Positions 44,689 to 60,547 of a stretch of 64,000 nucleotides of DNA are shown piece after piece. The notes below the pieces were generated by a model. The model saw nothing but the letters and a program-made list of their open reading frames with translations. It ran no database searches and had not been told where the DNA came from. The position numbers and the translations under genes were made by a program. The DNA comes from JAWWOL01 sp963797535 (lineage in GTDB: Bacteria; Actinomycetota; Actinomycetes; JAWWOL01). Position 1 is the first letter of the stretch. Every line of letters starts with the position of its first letter. Where the stretch lies: contig CAWCPQ010000001.1 in assembly GCA_963797535.1 (NCBI GenBank), positions 558,001 to 622,000 of the forward strand, written 5' to 3'.

Positions 44689-45500
44689 GTGAACGTGCTG
44701 GACGACATTGTGGCCGGCGTGCGGGCCGACCTCGCCGTTCGCCAGGCGTCGGTCGGGCTGGACGAGCTCAAGCTCAAGGCCGCCAAGGTGCCCGCCGCGC
44801 GGGACGGCTACTCGTTGCTGCGGGGTCCCGGCGTGTCCGGTCATCGCCGAGGTCAAGCGCAGCAGCCCGTCCAAGGGCGCCCTCGCCGCTGTGCCCGACC
44901 CCGCCGCCCTCGCCCTCGACTACGAGGCCGGCGGTGCCGTCGGTCATCAGCGTGCTCACCGAGCAGCGCCGGTTCGGCGGGTCGCTCGCCGACCTTGACG
45001 CCGTACGCGCAGCCGTTGACGTCGCCGTGCTGCGCAAGGACTTCATCGTCACGTCCTACCAGCTGTGGGAGGCCCGCGCGCACGGGGCCGACTTCGCCCT
45101 GCTGATCGTCGCCGCGCTCGAGCAGAACGCGCTCGAGTCCCTCGTCGAGCGCACCGTCTCCCTCGGCATGACCCCGCTGGTCGAGGTGCACGACGAGGAG
45201 GAGACCCGGCGCGCGCTCGACGCCGGCGCCAGGGTGATCGGGGTCAACGCCCGCAACCTCAAGACGCTCGAGGTCGACCGCGAGGTGTTCGCCCGGATCG
45301 CGCCCCTGATCCCGTCCGACGTGGTCAAGATCGCCGAGTCCGGTGTACGGGGACCGCACGACCTGCTGGCCTACGCGGCGTGCGGCGCCGACGCCGTCCT
45401 GGTCGGCGAGAGCCTGGTCACCGGGCGCGACCCACGACAGGCGGTCGCCGAGCTGGTCACCGCCGGCTCGCACCCCGCCCACGGTCCGCACCACTCCTGA
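44689..45500 (+). CDS. trpC: Indole-3-glycerol phosphate synthase, two frame breaks
   Basis: About 269 residues after removal of an extra G at 44839-44840 (between LLRGPGVS and VIAEVKRSSPSKG) and another at about 44939 (before SVISVLTEQRRFGGS). The catalytic lysines in EVKRSSPSKG and LRKDFIV, IVAALEQNALESLVE and GVNARNLKTLEVD and IAESGVR are present. GTG start. Trp pathway step CdRP to indole-glycerol phosphate. Confidence 0.92.
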
Positions 45501-45555
45501 TATCTGATGCGGGATATTCAGATGCGGGTCCGGCCGATCACACTACGCTGACCCG

Positions 45556-46825
<1,270 letters not shown>

Positions 46826-46829
<4 letters not shown>

Positions 46830-47641
46830 GCGCGCTGACCGAGGCCTTCGCCGCAGCCAAGGCCGAGGACCGCGCTCTGCTGATCGGCTACCTGCCCGCC
46901 GGATTTCCCTCGTACGACGGGGGAGTAGCCGCGATCACGGCCATGGTCGAGGGCGGCGTCGACGTCGTCGAGGTGGGCCTGCCCTACTCCGACCCGATGA
47001 TGGACGGGCCGGTGATCCAGGAGGCCGTTGACCTCGCGCTGCGCGGTGGCGTGCGCATCACCGACGTCATGCGCACGGTAGAGGCGGTCGCGGCCCTCGG
47101 CGTACCGACGCTGGTGATGTCGTACTGGAACCCGATCGAGCACTTCGGCATCGAGCGCTTCACGACCGCCCTCGCCGCGGCCGGCGGTGTCGGCGTCATC
47201 ACCCCCGACCTGATCCCGGACGAGGCTGCCGACTGGCTCGCCGCCGTCGAGCCGGCCGGCCTCGACCCGATCTTCCTGGCGGCGCCGTCGTCGACGGATG
47301 CCCGGATCAAGATCGTCGCCGAGGTCGCCAGCGGCTTCATCTACGCCGCCTCGACCATGGGCATCACCGGCACCAGGTCAGAGGTCGGCGCCAGGGCCGG
47401 CGAGCTGGTCGGGCGGCTGCGCGCCGCCACCGACCTGCCCATCGCGGTGGGCCTCGGTGTGGGCACCGGTCAGCAGGCGGCTCAGGTCGCCGGCTACGCC
47501 GACGGGGTGATCGTGGGCTCCGCTTTCGTCCGCCGGCTGCTCGACGCCCCCGACGAGGCGGCAGGACTTTCAGCCGTACGGGCGCTTGCGGCCGAGCTCG
47601 CCGATGGCGTACGACAGGGCATTCGCGTACGCGCAGACTGA
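46826..47641 (+). CDS. trpA: Tryptophan synthase alpha chain
   Basis: 271-residue TIM barrel. VDVVEVGLPYSDPMMDGPVIQ carries the catalytic Glu and Asp, followed by VMSYWNPIEHFG, GVITPDLIPDEA and YAASTMGITGTR. Forms the alpha2beta2 complex with TrpB. ATG overlaps the trpB stop by 4 bases. Confidence 0.96.
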
Positions 47642-47735
47642 TCCGAACCCAACCGGGGGGAGCGGCGTCCTTGTGGCCGATCGGGAGCACGACCCGCCCG
47701 GCGTCGTCGCTGCGCGGGTGTCGGAGGGAGGTCCA

Positions 47736-48389
47736 GTGGCGTTCGACGGCAGCGCGTCCATGGACGCCTCGTTGGCGCCTGCGCCGCCCGTGGCACCGCC
47801 GATCCTGATCCGCACCTACCTGGCCTCCGTGCCGGACCTGCCCAAGGAGCCGGTGGCGGTCGAGCTGCCTGAACCCGTCGCCGACGGCCAGCCCCGCGAC
47901 GAGCTCGAGGTCACGCTCGGCCGCGGCAGTGACGACCCGATGGCCGAGCTGTTCGCGTCGCACTACGGCCGGCTGGCGGGCTGGTGCTCGCGACTGGTGG
48001 GCGACGAACAGCTCGCGCACGAGATCGCGGCCGAGGCGTTCACCCGGCTGCTCAGCAAGTGGCGCGGAGTCGAGGACATCCGCGGCTACCTCTACGTGAC
48101 CGCGAGCAACCTGGTCAAGGACCACTGGCGCCGGCTCGAGCGCGAGCGCCGGGCCCTCGGCCGGGTCGAGATCGTGGTGTCGGCCCCCGGTGCCGACGCC
48201 GCCCCGCCGTTGCGCGACGTGGTCGAGCGGCTGCCCAACCGGCACCGCGACGTCGTGCTCCTGCACTACTACGCCGACATCTCCGTACGGGATACGGCTC
48301 GACTGCTCAAGGTTTCCGAGGGAGCGGTCAAGCGCCGTTTGTTCGAGGCGCGGGCGCTGCTGCACGAAGCCCTGGAGGGGCACCGATGA
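47736..48389 (+). CDS. ECF-type RNA polymerase sigma factor
   Basis: 217 residues from the GTG at 47736, which has GGAGGGAGG upstream; an earlier GTG at 47673 is possible. Region 2: FASHYGRLAGWCSRLVGDEQ and AAEAFTRLLSKWRGVED and YLYVTASNLVKDHWRR. Region 4: LPNRHRDVVLLHYYADISVRDTARLLKVSEGAVKRRLFEA. The N-terminal 60 residues are a Pro-rich extension. It overlaps the next gene by 4 bases; that membrane protein is probably its regulator. Confidence 0.92.
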   Translation: MAFDGSASMDASLAPAPPVAPPILIRTYLASVPDLPKEPVAVELPEPVADGQPRDELEVTLGRGSDDPMAELFASHYGRLAGWCSRLVGDEQLAHEIAAEAFTRLLSKWRGVEDIRGYLYVTASNLVKDHWRRLERERRALGRVEIVVSAPGADAAPPLRDVVERLPNRHRDVVLLHYYADISVRDTARLLKVSEGAVKRRLFEARALLHEALEGHR

Positions 48390-49637
48390 ACGACAAGGTC
48401 GACGACTTCTTCGAGCGCGAACGGGAGACCGTGCCCGTGCTCGCCGTGCCGCCGGGGAGGTACGACGAGCTGCGCACCGTGGCCCGCAGGCGGCGCAACC
48501 GCAACACGACCGCGGTGTCCGTAGCCGCTGCCGTCGTCGTCGCGGTGGTGGGCACCGGCGGCGTGCTCGGTTCCGGCGTGTTCAGCAGCGGCAAGGTGTC
48601 CACCTCGACGACTCCGGCTGCGACGATCACCTCCGCTGGACCGACGACCGCCGCACCCGCGGTCGACCCCGCCGTTCCGTCCGGGTTCAAGGCGTTGTCG
48701 GTCAGCTTCGTCAGCTATGGGCAGCACGGATGGGCGCTGGGGGAGTACCCCTGTTCCGGTGGCAACCAGTGTCTCGCCGTGCTCGAGACGACGGACGGCA
48801 TGGGGCAGCTGGCAGACCGTCCCGAGGCCTGCGTCCGCGACTGAGTACGGAGTCACGTCCAGCAACGCCATCCTGCGCTTCGCCAGCTCTCAGGACGGCT
48901 GGTTGGTCGGGCTCGAAGGGCGTGTACTGCGACCCACGACGGCGGCCGCACCTGGGCATCCGTAGCCGCGCTGCAGGACAAGTCGATCGACGCGCTCGAG
49001 GCGCTGGGCGGGCACGTCTACGCCGTCGGCCGCAGGGACACGGGGCTCTGGGTCAACGACGATGAACTCTCCGACAGCTGGACACGTGCCTCGACAATCG
49101 GGCTGCCTGTGGCGCACGCCGACGCGGTCGACACGGTAAGCATCGACGCCAACACCCTGGCGGTCACCAGATCCCAGGCCGGCCGGACGACGGTCAGAGT
49201 CAGCGCCAATCTCGGCGGGACCTGGCACACCGTCCCGTCCCCGTGCAAGAGCGTGGCCGCAGCGCCGCTCTTCGCGTTGGTCGACTACAAGTTCGGCCGT
49301 TTCATCTGTGCCGACGGGACGGTCGAGGCGTCGTGGTTCGACGGCAAGCGCCAACCCCAGCACGACGGCGACTTCGCCCTGGCCTCGACCACGGGCAGCG
49401 CCGTCGTCGCTCGCTCCGTAGCCACCAATCGGATCGGGACTGTCGTCTCCTACACCGGTGCCGGACTGTGGCAATTCGTTGCCAACATCAAGACCCAGCG
49501 GGTTGCCGCGGGTGACTTCGGCTACGTCGGGCTTACAAGCGTCGTCTCAGGGAATCGCCCTCCCCGCGACGCCTGGCAGCACCTACTGGGTCACGATCAA
49601 CGGTGGCCAGAGCTGGATCGCCAAGTCCTGGGGCTGA
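48386..49637 (+). CDS. Single-pass membrane protein with Asp-box beta-propeller ectodomain, four frame breaks
   Basis: About 416 residues after removing four extra bases (48802-48805, 48909-48911, about 48930, 49550-49552). A short cytoplasmic N-terminus (MNDKVDDFFERERETVPVL, RYDELRTVARRRR), one membrane helix (TAVSVAAAVVVAVVGTGG), a Thr/Ala/Pro-rich linker and then propeller-like repeats: GWALGEY, GWLVGSKGVY, the Asp-box-like THDGGRTWASV and INGGQSWIAKSWG. Coupled to the sigma gene, so it could be an anti-sigma or co-sensor with an extracytoplasmic propeller; no zinc anti-sigma motif is visible. Confidence 0.75.
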
Positions 49638-49681
49638 CATCGCTGCCCGGATCGTGACCTCGACACGGTAGCGTCGCCGAG

Positions 49682-50742
49682 GTGACATCTCCGGACCTCG
49701 TGCTCGCGTCGATCCCCAGCCCTTCGCAGGGCGTGTGGGACATCGGCCCGTTCCCCGTACGCGCCTACGCGCTGTGCATCATCGTCGGCATCGCGGTCTG
49801 CATCGCAATCTCGGAGAAGCGCTACGTCGCCCGTGGCGGGCTGCCGCGCACGGTCGGCGACGTCGCGGTCTGGGCCGTGCCGTTCGGTCTGGTCGGCGGC
49901 CGGATCTATCACGTGATCACCGACCCCGAGCTCTACTTCAGTCACGCGCACTGGAACCCGGTCGGCGCGCTGGAGATCTGGAACGGCGGCCTCGGCATCT
50001 GGGGCGCCGTCTTCTTCGGCGGGATCGGCGCCTGGATCGGCTGCCACCGCCTGGGCATCAAGCTGCCTCCGCTGGCCGACGCGATTGCGCCCGGCATCGT
50101 GATCGCGCAGGCGATCGGCCGCTGGGGCAACTACTTCAACCAGGAGCTGTACGGCCGGCACAGCGGGATGCCGTGGGCGCTGCACATCACCCGCGGCGAC
50201 TCCGGCATCGGCTACTTTCAGCCCACCTTCCTGTACGAGTCCCTGTGGGACATCGGCGTCGCGGCACTGGTGATCTGGGCGGACAAGCGCTGGCGGCTGG
50301 GCCACGGCCGGGCGTTCGCGATCTATGTCCTCGCCTACACCGCCGGTCGCGGCTGGATCGAGGCCTTGCGGGTCGACGACGTCAACCACTTCCTCGGCCT
50401 GCGGCTCAACGACTGGACCAGCCTGATCTTGTTCCTCGGCGCCGCCGGCTACCTGTTCATCACCCGCAACCTGACCCGCGAGGCCGTCGTCGACCCGCGC
50501 ACGCTGGAAGTCGACGCTGCGACCGACGAGGCCACAGCCGAGGCTGACTCCGCGGACGAGGCTGACTCGCGTGGACGAGGAGATCGACGCAGCCACCGAG
50601 GCGTCCGAGGCTGACCCCGTACCCGAGCCCGACCCCGTCGAGGCAGCCGACTCTGAGCCATTCGGGCGAAGAGACGGCCGACGCTGAGCCCGACCCGGCG
50701 ACCACGCCCCGGCGTCTGACGCCTGTTGAGGCGCCCGGGTAG
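49682..50742 (+). CDS. lgt: Prolipoprotein diacylglyceryl transferase, two frame breaks in the tail
   Basis: Membrane enzyme adding diacylglycerol to lipoprotein Cys. The core is intact: PFPVRAYALCIIVGI, GGRIYHVITD, WNGGLGIWGAVFFGG, the signature IGRWGNYFNQELYG and GYFQPTFLYESLWD. The acidic Glu/Ala/Pro-rich C-terminal extension has extra bases near 50570 and 50660; corrected it runs VDEEIDAATEASEADPVPEP to TPRRLTPVEAPG. About 352 residues, long because of this tail, as often seen in actinobacteria. GTG start at 49682. Confidence 0.93.
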
Positions 50743-50751
50743 CCTGGAGGC

Positions 50752-51468
50752 GTGTCCTCGACCCCCACCACGGCGCGTGGCGAGATTCACCACACGCACC
50801 GTGACGTGACCGGCGGCTGGCTTCGGCCGGCTGTGTTCGGCGTGATGGACGGTCTCGTGTCCAACATTGCGCTGCTGTCCGGCGTCGCCGGCGGCCACGT
50901 GAGCACCCACACCATCGTGCTCACCGGTTTCGCCGGCCTGGCCGCGGGCTCGGTGTCGATGGCTACCGGCGAGTACGTGTCGGTGTCCTCGCAGTCCGAG
51001 CTGATCCAGGCCGAGATCGACGTGGAGAAGGCCGAGCTGGCCGACTCCCCGGTGGCCGAGGAGGCGGAGCTCGCTGCGCTCTACCGCGCTCGGGGGCTCT
51101 CACCCGAGCTTGCCGCCGAGGTGGCCCGACAGCTCTCCGCCGACCCCGACCAGGTGTGGCGGGTGCACGCCCGTGAGGAGCTGGGGGTCGACCCCGATGA
51201 TCTTCCCTCGCCGTACACCGCAGCCGGATCGTCGTTCGTGGCCTTCGTGATCGGTGCCCTCGTCCCGTTGCTGCCCTACCTGCTGGGCGCGCAGACCCTG
51301 CTGTGGTCGCTCATCCTGACGGCGATCGCGCTGTTCGCGGCAGGGACGGCGGTGTCCGCGTTCACCACGCGGGGCTGGGCGTTCTCGGGCACCCGACAGC
51401 TGGCCCTGGGCGCTTTCGCCGCCGCGGTCTCGTACGGCGTCGGCCTGATCGTCGGGTCGGTTCCGTAA
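50752..51468 (+). CDS. VIT1/CCC1 family iron/manganese transporter
   Basis: 238 residues with five hydrophobic segments. LRPAVFGVMDGLVSNIALLSGV, GLAAGSVSMATGEYVSVSSQSE and the Glu-rich metal-binding cytoplasmic helices (ELIQAEIDVEKAEL, RARGLSPELAAEVARQL) identify the family. It exports Fe(II) or Mn(II) from the cytoplasm. GTG start; hairpin follows. Confidence 0.9.
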   Translation: MSSTPTTARGEIHHTHRDVTGGWLRPAVFGVMDGLVSNIALLSGVAGGHVSTHTIVLTGFAGLAAGSVSMATGEYVSVSSQSELIQAEIDVEKAELADSPVAEEAELAALYRARGLSPELAAEVARQLSADPDQVWRVHAREELGVDPDDLPSPYTAAGSSFVAFVIGALVPLLPYLLGAQTLLWSLILTAIALFAAGTAVSAFTTRGWAFSGTRQLALGAFAAAVSYGVGLIVGSVP

Positions 51469-51480
51469 GCCCCCGCAGGA

Positions 51481-51501
51481 CCCCGGTTCCGTTGCCCGGG
51501 G
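51481..51501. terminator. Hairpin after the VIT1-family gene
   Basis: CCCCGG and CCGGGG arms with a 9-base loop, 12 bases after the stop. GC-rich with no T-tract; likely transcription end before the gltB promoter region. Confidence 0.45.
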
Positions 51502-51633
51502 CGAAGAACTCGAGCGCCGCCAAAGTAACGATCGTGTAGCCTGATCGCACATCCTGGGCCAACGTTGTCCCGCAGTTTGCGCACTGCCGTACGGCGCAAC
51601 CTCCGGAGCTAGACGTTAGGAAACCAGAGCCGC

Positions 51634-56154
<4,521 letters not shown>

Positions 56155-56162
<8 letters not shown>

Positions 56163-57627
56163 CCCCACTGGATTCATGACCACGCCGCGGGAGACTCCCG
56201 TACGGCGTCCGGTCGATGTCCGGATCCGCGACTGGAAAGAGGTCTACGAGGACTTCTCGGCAGAGCACCTGACCAAGCAGGCCGGCCGCTGCATGGACTG
56301 CGGCATCCCGTTCTGTCATCAGGGCTGCCCGCTCGGCAACCTGATCCCGGAGTGGAACGACCTGGTCTGGCGGGACAACTGGCGCGACGCGATCGAGCGC
56401 CTGCACGCGACCAACAACTTCCCGGAGTTCACCGGTCGGCTGTGCCCGGCGCCGTGCGAGTCCTCCTGCGTTCTCGGCATCAACGAGGACCCGGTCACCA
56501 TCAAGCAGGTCGAGGTCGAGATCGTCGACCGGGCCTGGGACGAGGGCTGGATCACGCCACAGGTCTCCGGCCGGCAGTCCGGCCGTACCGTCGCCGTCAT
56601 CGGTTCCGGTCCTGCCGGCCTCGCTGTCGCCCAGCAGCTGACCAGGGCCGGGCACACCGTCGTCGTCTACGAGCGGGCCGACCGCATCGGTGGCCTGCTG
56701 CGCTACGGCATCCCCGAGTTCAAGATGGAGAAGCGCCACCTGGACCGGCGGCTCGAGCAGATGACCGCCGAGGGCACGCAGTTCCGCACCGGCGTCGACG
56801 TCGGCGTCGACATCACCGCCGAGGCCCTGCGCAAGAAGTACGACGTCGTGGTGCTCTCCGGCGGGGCGACGATCCCGCGCGACCTGCCCGTGCCCGGTCG
56901 GCACCTGGGCGGCATCCACTTCGCGATGGAGTTCCTGCCGCTGGCCAACAAGCTGCAGGAGGGCGACACCTTCGACGACTCCCCGGCACCGGACCTGCCG
57001 CCGCTGAACGCGCGCGGCAAGAACGTCGTCATCATCGGCGGTGGCGACACCGGCGCCGACTGTCTCGGCACGTCGATCCGCCAGGGCGCTGCCTCGGTCA
57101 CCCAGCTCGAGATCCTGCCGCGGCCGCCGGAGTCCCGCTCCGAGACGACGCCGTGGCCGACCTACCCGCTGATCTACCGGGTGTCCAGCGCGCACGAGGA
57201 GGCCGGCGAGCGGATGTTCGCCGTGTCCACCAAGCACTTCGAGGGCGACGCCGACGGCAACGTCACCGGTCTCGTGCTCAGCGAGATCAACGCTGTCGAC
57301 GGCCGGTTCGAGGAGGTGCCGGGCACCGAGCGGACGATTCCGTGCGACCTGGCACTGCTCGCGATGGGCTTCACCGGGCCGCAGCGTGGTGGCCTGCTCG
57401 ACGCGCTCGGGGTCGAGTACGACACCCGCGGCAACGTGGCTCGTACCCGCGAGTGGGCGACCAACGTGCCCGGCGTTTTCGTGGCCGGCGACATGGGCCG
57501 CGGCCAGTCCCTCATCGTGTGGGCGATCGCCGAGGGACGTGCCTGCGCGGCCGCCGTCGACGAGTACCTCTCCGGCGAGACGGCTCTGCCGGCGCCGATC
57601 CGCCCGTACGACCGCCCGATGGTCTGA
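56155..57627 (+). CDS. gltD: Glutamate synthase small subunit
   Basis: 490 residues. Iron-sulfur cysteines in AGRCMDCGIPFCHQGCPLGN and RLCPAPCESSCVLG, FAD fold VAVIGSGPAGLAVAQQL, NADPH fold VIIGGGDTGADCLG and the final NVPGVFVAGDMGRGQSLIVWAI. Delivers NADPH electrons to GltB. GTG at 56155 overlaps gltB by 8 bases; an ATG at 56176 (MTTPRETPVRRP) is an alternative start. Confidence 0.96.
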
Positions 57628-57768
57628 CGTCACCCGCGCCATCCGCCTCGTCGGTGCGGGCAACCTTCCTCTAACGGAACAGTTCCCGCACCGTCGGAAC
57701 CGGGTTGGGTTTTGCCTCGCCGGGCAGGGCTTTCTTGTCAGCGCATCCGACAAGAGGAGGTTCACATC

Positions 57769-58326
57769 ATGTCCGGCGAGCTGCAGGGCAAGACCGTCGC
57801 ATTCCTGGTCGCCGCCGAGGGCATCGAGCAGGTGGAGCTGACCGAGCCCTGGCAGGCCGTTCAGCAGGCGGGTGGCACCCCGCACCTGGTGTCCGCCGAG
57901 CGCGGCAACGTGCAGGCGATGAACCACATGGACAAGGGCGACACCTTCCCGGTGGACGTCACCCTTGACCAGGCCGATGTGAGCGCGTACGACGCCCTGG
58001 TGCTTCCCGGTGGCGTCGCCAACCCGGACCAGCTGCGTACCCAGCCGCGGGCGGTGGCCTTCGCGAAGTCCTTCTTCGACGCGGGCAAGCCGGTCGCTGT
58101 GATCTGCCACGGACCGTGGACGCTGGTGGAAGCCGATGTTGTACGAGGCCGCACGCTCACCAGCTGGCCGAGCGTCCGGACGGACATCCGCAACGCCGGT
58201 GGCCACTGGGTCGACGAAGAGGTCGCCGTGTGCACAGCCGGGCCGAACACCCTCGTCTCCAGCCGCAAGCCCGATGACCTGAAGGCGTTCTGCCAGCAGC
58301 TGGTGGACACCATCAGTCACGGCTGA
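57769..58326 (+). CDS. DJ-1/PfpI family protein (class I GATase-like)
   Basis: 185 residues. KTVAFLVAAEGIEQVELTEPW, the conserved Glu, YDALVLPGGVANPDQLRT, and the nucleophile elbow VAVICHGPWTLVEADVVRGRTLTSW with Cys and His. Closest to the YraA/PH1704-like group of proposed glyoxalase III or protease/chaperone activity. ATG preceded by GAGGAGG. Confidence 0.92.
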   Translation: MSGELQGKTVAFLVAAEGIEQVELTEPWQAVQQAGGTPHLVSAERGNVQAMNHMDKGDTFPVDVTLDQADVSAYDALVLPGGVANPDQLRTQPRAVAFAKSFFDAGKPVAVICHGPWTLVEADVVRGRTLTSWPSVRTDIRNAGGHWVDEEVAVCTAGPNTLVSSRKPDDLKAFCQQLVDTISHG

Positions 58327-58365
58327 GCCTGTCGCCGCTCGCAAGACGCGTGCGGGCAAGCAAGT

Positions 58366-58403
58366 TGTGGATAAGTGGCTGCCGCGGCAGCCACTTATCC
58401 ACA
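58366..58403. repeat. Perfect 38-bp palindrome with two inverted DnaA boxes
   Basis: Two 19-base arms, TGTGGATAAGTGGCTGCCG and CGGCAGCCACTTATCCACA, without a loop. The outer 9 bases of each arm are the consensus DnaA box TTATCCACA, in inverted orientation. It lies between the convergent DJ-1 and VOC genes. Either a bidirectional terminator with chance DnaA boxes or a DnaA-binding site. Confidence 0.8.
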
Positions 58404-58418
58404 CGAGGGTGCTCCCAG

Positions 58419-58856
58419 CTAGCGTTTGTGCAGTTCCTCGGCGAGCATCACGATGATGCCGCTGGGGCCTCGTACATAGGTGAGCTTGTAGATGTCTTCG
58501 TAGGTGGCGACGCCCCGGAGCGGGTGGCAGCCGTGCCTGGCCGCGATCTCGAGGGCCTCCTCGATGTTGTCGACCGAGAAGGCGACGCGATGCATCCCGA
58601 TCTCGTTGGGCCGTGTGGGCTGGGTCTCGATCGCCTCGGGGTGGATGTATTCGAACAGCTCGAGGCGACCGTTGCCGTCCGGCGTCTGGAGCATGGCGAT
58701 CTTGGCGTGGTTGCCGTCGAGGCCGACGGCGGTGTCCGTCCACTCTCCGCTGACTGTGTCCCGGCCCAGGACGATCAGCCCGAGGTCGGTGAAGAAGGCG
58801 ATCGTCGCTTCGAGGTCACTAACGGCAATGCCGACGTTCTCCAACTTGATGGGCAT
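58419..58856 (-). CDS. VOC (glyoxalase/bleomycin-resistance) family protein
   Basis: 145 residues, two betaalphabetabetabeta modules: KLENVGIAVSDLEATIAFFT, LGLIV, then MHRVAFSVDNIEEALEIAARHG and LTYVRGPSGIIVMLAEEL with the metal-ligand Glu. ATG at 58856 (MPIKLENV) preferred over the ATG three codons upstream. Substrate unknown. Confidence 0.9.
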   Translation of the reverse strand: MPIKLENVGIAVSDLEATIAFFTDLGLIVLGRDTVSGEWTDTAVGLDGNHAKIAMLQTPDGNGRLELFEYIHPEAIETQPTRPNEIGMHRVAFSVDNIEEALEIAARHGCHPLRGVATYEDIYKLTYVRGPSGIIVMLAEELHKR

Positions 58857-58912
58857 GCGACGCACGCTACCGACTATGGGGGAACCGAATCTCTCACGCC
58901 CGGGTCAGAGGG

Positions 58913-59116
58913 GGCAGGACCCTTATCGCCTATCTGATCTCCCCGATCGACCTGATACCCGACTTCATCCCCGTCGTGGGGTACGCCGACGACGTGATCA
59001 TCGTCGCTTGGGCGCTGCGGTCGGTGGCTCGGGCGGCAGGTCCGGAGGCACTCGACCGCCATTGGTCGGGATCCGCTGATGGCCTGCGAGCTCTTAAGCG
59101 GCTGTCCGGCGTGTGA
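58913..59116 (+). pseudogene. N-terminally truncated DUF1232 (YkvA-type) fragment
   Basis: The plus-strand frame reads RTLIAYLISPIDLIPDFIPV, VGYADDVIIVAWALRSVAR and AGPEALDRHWSGSADGLRALKRLSGV, the C-terminal half of a DUF1232 membrane-associated protein. No start codon precedes it: upstream the frame (WGNRISHARVRGG) has no ATG/GTG with a ribosome site, and the normal 60-70 N-terminal residues are missing. An ATG at 58876 is in another frame, so a further frame break could create a short product. Probably a deletion remnant at the VOC gene boundary. Confidence 0.6.
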
Positions 59117-59173
59117 CCGTGAGCACCGGAGGCGCTGGGCCTGCCTCCTGTCTCGCCCGCCGCGGCCAGCTCA

Positions 59174-60547
59174 TCAGCGCTTCCACGCGGCCTGCGAGTC
59201 GATGCGCAGCCTGACCGTGTCGCCCTTCTGCAACATGCTCACCCACACCAGCACGCTCACCGCCTTGCTGTGGTCGACCGGCTCCATCACAAGCCGCCGT
59301 ACCCCGTCCTTCTCCGGCAGCGGTTCGGCGGCGACGGTTCCCTTCGCCGGATAGGCGCGGAACCACGCGACCAGCTGCGCCATGCTGCCCTTGACGGTGT
59401 ACGCCTCGGTCCAGTTCACTGCCGTGCCTGAACCGGTGTACGGCGGTCGGGGGACGACGCCGGCGTTCCACTGGTAAGAGAAGTCGTCCGGCGGCCCGAC
59501 CCGGTTCGGGAAGTCCCGGGCGACCCGCATCGCCTGTACCGCGTCGTGCTGCAGCACGGCGATCGCCGGAGCGGGGGTGCGCACCGGCGGCCCTTGGGCC
59601 GGCACCGACGGAATCGGGGTCTTGACCACCCCGATGGCCAGGAACAGGTCGTCCGTGAGTCGCTGGTCGCCGGCCAGGTCCAGGGGTGCGCGCCGGTCGA
59701 CCTTGGCGAGCACGTCGCCACAGCCCTGAACGTCGACGTCGAACACGGTGCGGTGGCCGCCGTACGCGAAGGTCAGCGTGAAGGATTCTCCAGCGTCCGC
59801 CGGGCAGCTGCGGGTGGCTCCGCTCTGCGGGATCAGCCCGTTCAGCTCGCGGACAACGGTTGCCAGTCGCGTGCCCGACAGCACTACGTGGGCATGCGCC
59901 GGCTTCGGCGTCGTGTCCTGCTGGCCCGGACCCAGCTGCGCGTTGTTGGCGTTGGTGAAACCGTTGTCGTAGTCGAGCACCGCACTCGTCACGGAGGCCG
60001 GGACCAGGGTGTCTGCGGGCCGCGGCGTGACCCAGTGGTCGGAGACGTCCACCCGCAGGTCGACGTGGTCCCCGTCGTCGGCCGCGGTCACGTAGATCTC
60101 GCCGACCTTGCCGAGCCCCCGGTTGAACGTGACCCAGACCGGCTGGGTCGGCGTCCCCGCGTAGCCACCTCCGCCGGCCTTGCCGAACCCCACCGGTGGG
60201 TGCTGGAGCAGGCGGGCGAGGTACGCCGCCTTGTCACCGGGGGCGGTCCACAGCGAGTGCACGTCGATCTGTTGCGGGTCGTCGGTGCCCTCGGGCGGAC
60301 CGTTCAGCGTCGTTGCATCGACGTGCTCGACCCGGGTGGCGCCGGGCAGGACAGCCAGGGCGAGCACGGCGTCGGCGCGTGCGGTTGCGGCAGCCTTCGA
60401 GTAGAGCGGGCCGGGCTCGAGGACGTCAGCTGCAGACGCAGACCCGGCTGTCGAGCGGACGGTGCCGGTGGCAGGGGTCCTCGCGCCTGTCCGACAGCCC
60501 GCGGTCAGCAGCGCCAGACTCGCGAGAATGGCAACGGATCGCCTCAT
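59174..60547 (-). CDS. Putative lipoprotein, 457 residues
   Basis: N-terminus MRRSVAILASLALLTAGCRT has a positively charged start, hydrophobic core and a lipobox-like LTAGC, so lipid attachment at Cys18 is likely after Lgt/LspA processing (both encoded in this window). The mature part is Ala/Thr/Pro-rich with beta-type segments (AHVVLSGTRLATVVRELNGLI, FTLTFAYGGHRTVFDVDVQGCG) and SKAVSVLVWVSMLQKGDTVRLRI. No family recognised; two internal cysteines could form a disulfide. Confidence 0.8.
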   Translation of the reverse strand: MRRSVAILASLALLTAGCRTGARTPATGTVRSTAGSASAADVLEPGPLYSKAAATARADAVLALAVLPGATRVEHVDATTLNGPPEGTDDPQQIDVHSLWTAPGDKAAYLARLLQHPPVGFGKAGGGGYAGTPTQPVWVTFNRGLGKVGEIYVTAADDGDHVDLRVDVSDHWVTPRPADTLVPASVTSAVLDYDNGFTNANNAQLGPGQQDTTPKPAHAHVVLSGTRLATVVRELNGLIPQSGATRSCPADAGESFTLTFAYGGHRTVFDVDVQGCGDVLAKVDRRAPLDLAGDQRLTDDLFLAIGVVKTPIPSVPAQGPPVRTPAPAIAVLQHDAVQAMRVARDFPNRVGPPDDFSYQWNAGVVPRPPYTGSGTAVNWTEAYTVKGSMAQLVAWFRAYPAKGTVAAEPLPEKDGVRRLVMEPVDHSKAVSVLVWVSMLQKGDTVRLRIDSQAAWKR

